Source: Thermoplasmata archaeon (lineage in GTDB: Archaea; Thermoplasmatota; Thermoplasmata; Lutacidiplasmatales; UBA184). From it: 6,532 bases of DNA. Below the pieces are notes generated by a model. It ran no database searches. It saw only the letters and a list, made by a program, of their open reading frames with translations, and was not told the DNA's origin. The position numbers and the translations under genes were made by a program. This document shows, piece by piece, positions 5,753-6,532 of the stretch. The DNA is taken from NCBI GenBank assembly GCA_021828715.1, contig JAJZDF010000034.1, positions 1 to 6,532 on the forward strand, given 5' to 3'. The first letter of the stretch is position 1. Every line of letters starts with the position of its first letter.

Positions 5753-6532
5753 ATGGAAGCGGTGGATCTCAGCCGGCGACTCACGGACTTCGGCCACGTG
5801 GCGAGCGAGGTGCTCCGCGATGTCCCCGAACTTACCGAGCAGCAGATCCGCCACTGGATCGTGAATCCGTTCCTGGTCTCCTTGGGCTGGGACCTCGACG
5901 ACAAGAAGCAGGTCTACCTCGACTACCCCGTGCGGCCCGGGGACGGCCACGCGGACTACGCCCTCTGCAACGCCGAGGGGCAGCCCCGGCTGTTCCTCGA
6001 TGTCCGGGAGCGGACGGCGAACGTCACGGAGATCGGCGACACCGCCGCGATGGCGAAGCAGGTGAAGGTCCCCCTCGTGCTCCTGACCAACGGCAAGGAG
6101 TTCTCCCTGTGGCACGTCGCGAGCGACGAGCCGCCGGCGCCGCTCTTCCTGCTCTCGCTCTCCGAGCTGTCGGACAATTCGGAGAGCCTCCTTGGCCTCA
6201 CTTCGGAGTTTCGGCTGAGCGACACGGGGATCGAACAGCTCCGCCGCAGCGCGATCCGGCTCGCCGTTCTGCAGATGCTCGAGGAGAACTCGGAGAAGAC
6301 GTTCGACGCCCTGGTCGGGTGGGTGCGCTCGCAGGTCGCCCCCGGCGCGCTGGACGCCACGACCGAGCAGGCGATCCGGGACGCGACGATGCTCTGGCTC
6401 ACGGAGGAGCATCTCACGATGCCGGGCTTCGTCCCGGCGGACGGGAAGCGGCCCTCCGAACTGCGGCCGACGACCCCCCGCGATTGGGAGGCGTTCCCGC
6501 GCGGGCCGGCGGGCACGTTCCAGTACAAGTAC
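5753..6532 (+). CDS. HsdR N-terminal-like (PD-(D/E)XK fold) protein, 3' end missing
   Basis: The frame is open for 260 codons and runs off the window. Residues about 24-125 resemble the N-terminal domain of type I restriction enzyme R subunits and related stand-alone proteins: LTEQQIRHWIVNPFLVSLGWD (27-47), a YPVRPGDGHADYAL strand pair (58-71), PRLFLDVRERTANV (78-91), then VPLVLLTNGKEFSLWHV, the usual TNG-x-x-W strand. In this fold the catalytic set is D...(E/D)xK; here it would be D68, D83 and R85, so the lysine is replaced by arginine. Residues about 150-225 look helical and are not recognised. RPTTPRDWEAFPRGPAGTFQYKY at the edge may be a small C-terminal module. No HsdM, HsdS or helicase part is visible, so it is unlikely to be a full HsdR unless it is much longer downstream. 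The ATG is chosen from the TATA spacing. It has its own promoter and is probably not part of the metabolic operon. Nuclease activity should not be assumed. Confidence 0.8.
   Translation, partial: MEAVDLSRRLTDFGHVASEVLRDVPELTEQQIRHWIVNPFLVSLGWDLDDKKQVYLDYPVRPGDGHADYALCNAEGQPRLFLDVRERTANVTEIGDTAAMAKQVKVPLVLLTNGKEFSLWHVASDEPPAPLFLLSLSELSDNSESLLGLTSEFRLSDTGIEQLRRSAIRLAVLQMLEENSEKTFDALVGWVRSQVAPGALDATTEQAIRDATMLWLTEEHLTMPGFVPADGKRPSELRPTTPRDWEAFPRGPAGTFQYKY

Noticed and set aside
5723..6412. Minus-strand open frame (229 codons) over the last gene
   Set aside because: The plus-strand frame from 5753 stays open to the window end, has a promoter at the right distance and carries HsdR-N-like motifs. 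The minus frame has none.

Overview
The window is GC-rich and densely coded, with every supported gene on the plus strand. Most of it is one compact operon for a 2-oxoacid dehydrogenase multienzyme complex. The order is E1-beta (only its 3' end is present), E2, E1-alpha, E3, lipB (octanoyltransferase) and an atypical short-chain dehydrogenase/reductase (SDR). Gaps inside the operon run from 46 bp down to overlaps of 17 bp and 4 bp, so these genes are probably co-transcribed and partly translationally coupled. A separate gene starts at 5753 and runs off the right edge. It encodes a protein with a restriction-enzyme HsdR-like N-terminal (PD-(D/E)XK-type) fold.

Organism: the best guess is a high-GC archaeon, possibly of the Thermoplasmatota, though this is inference. 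The clearest sign is the last gene. An ATTTAAGG box lies about 28 bp upstream of its ATG, the spacing expected for an archaeal TATA box driving a leaderless transcript. A bacterial 2-oxoacid dehydrogenase operon would look much the same at the protein level, so a GC-rich bacterium is not excluded. The proteins are not strongly acidic, which argues against a haloarchaeon.

How the genes work together: E1 (alpha plus beta, thiamine diphosphate-dependent) decarboxylates a 2-oxoacid and passes the acyl group to the lipoyl-lysine of E2. E2 transfers it to CoA. E3 re-oxidises the dihydrolipoyl group with FAD and NAD+. LipB attaches octanoyl groups to lipoyl domains, the first step in making the cofactor E2 needs. 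The E1-beta tail (GYDTPFP) and the E1-alpha loop (HSSSDD) look more like the branched-chain than the pyruvate enzyme, so branched-chain 2-oxoacids are the favoured substrates. The SDR has no known role in this pathway, but its start codon overlaps the lipB stop.

The main points for a second look are the unusual beta-E2-alpha-E3 gene order, a LipB in a probable archaeon, the SDR coupled to lipB, and the HsdR-N-like protein whose catalytic motif reads D-V-R instead of the usual E/D-x-K. I see no mobile element, CRISPR array, tRNA or rRNA, and no gene-free stretch over 50 bp.
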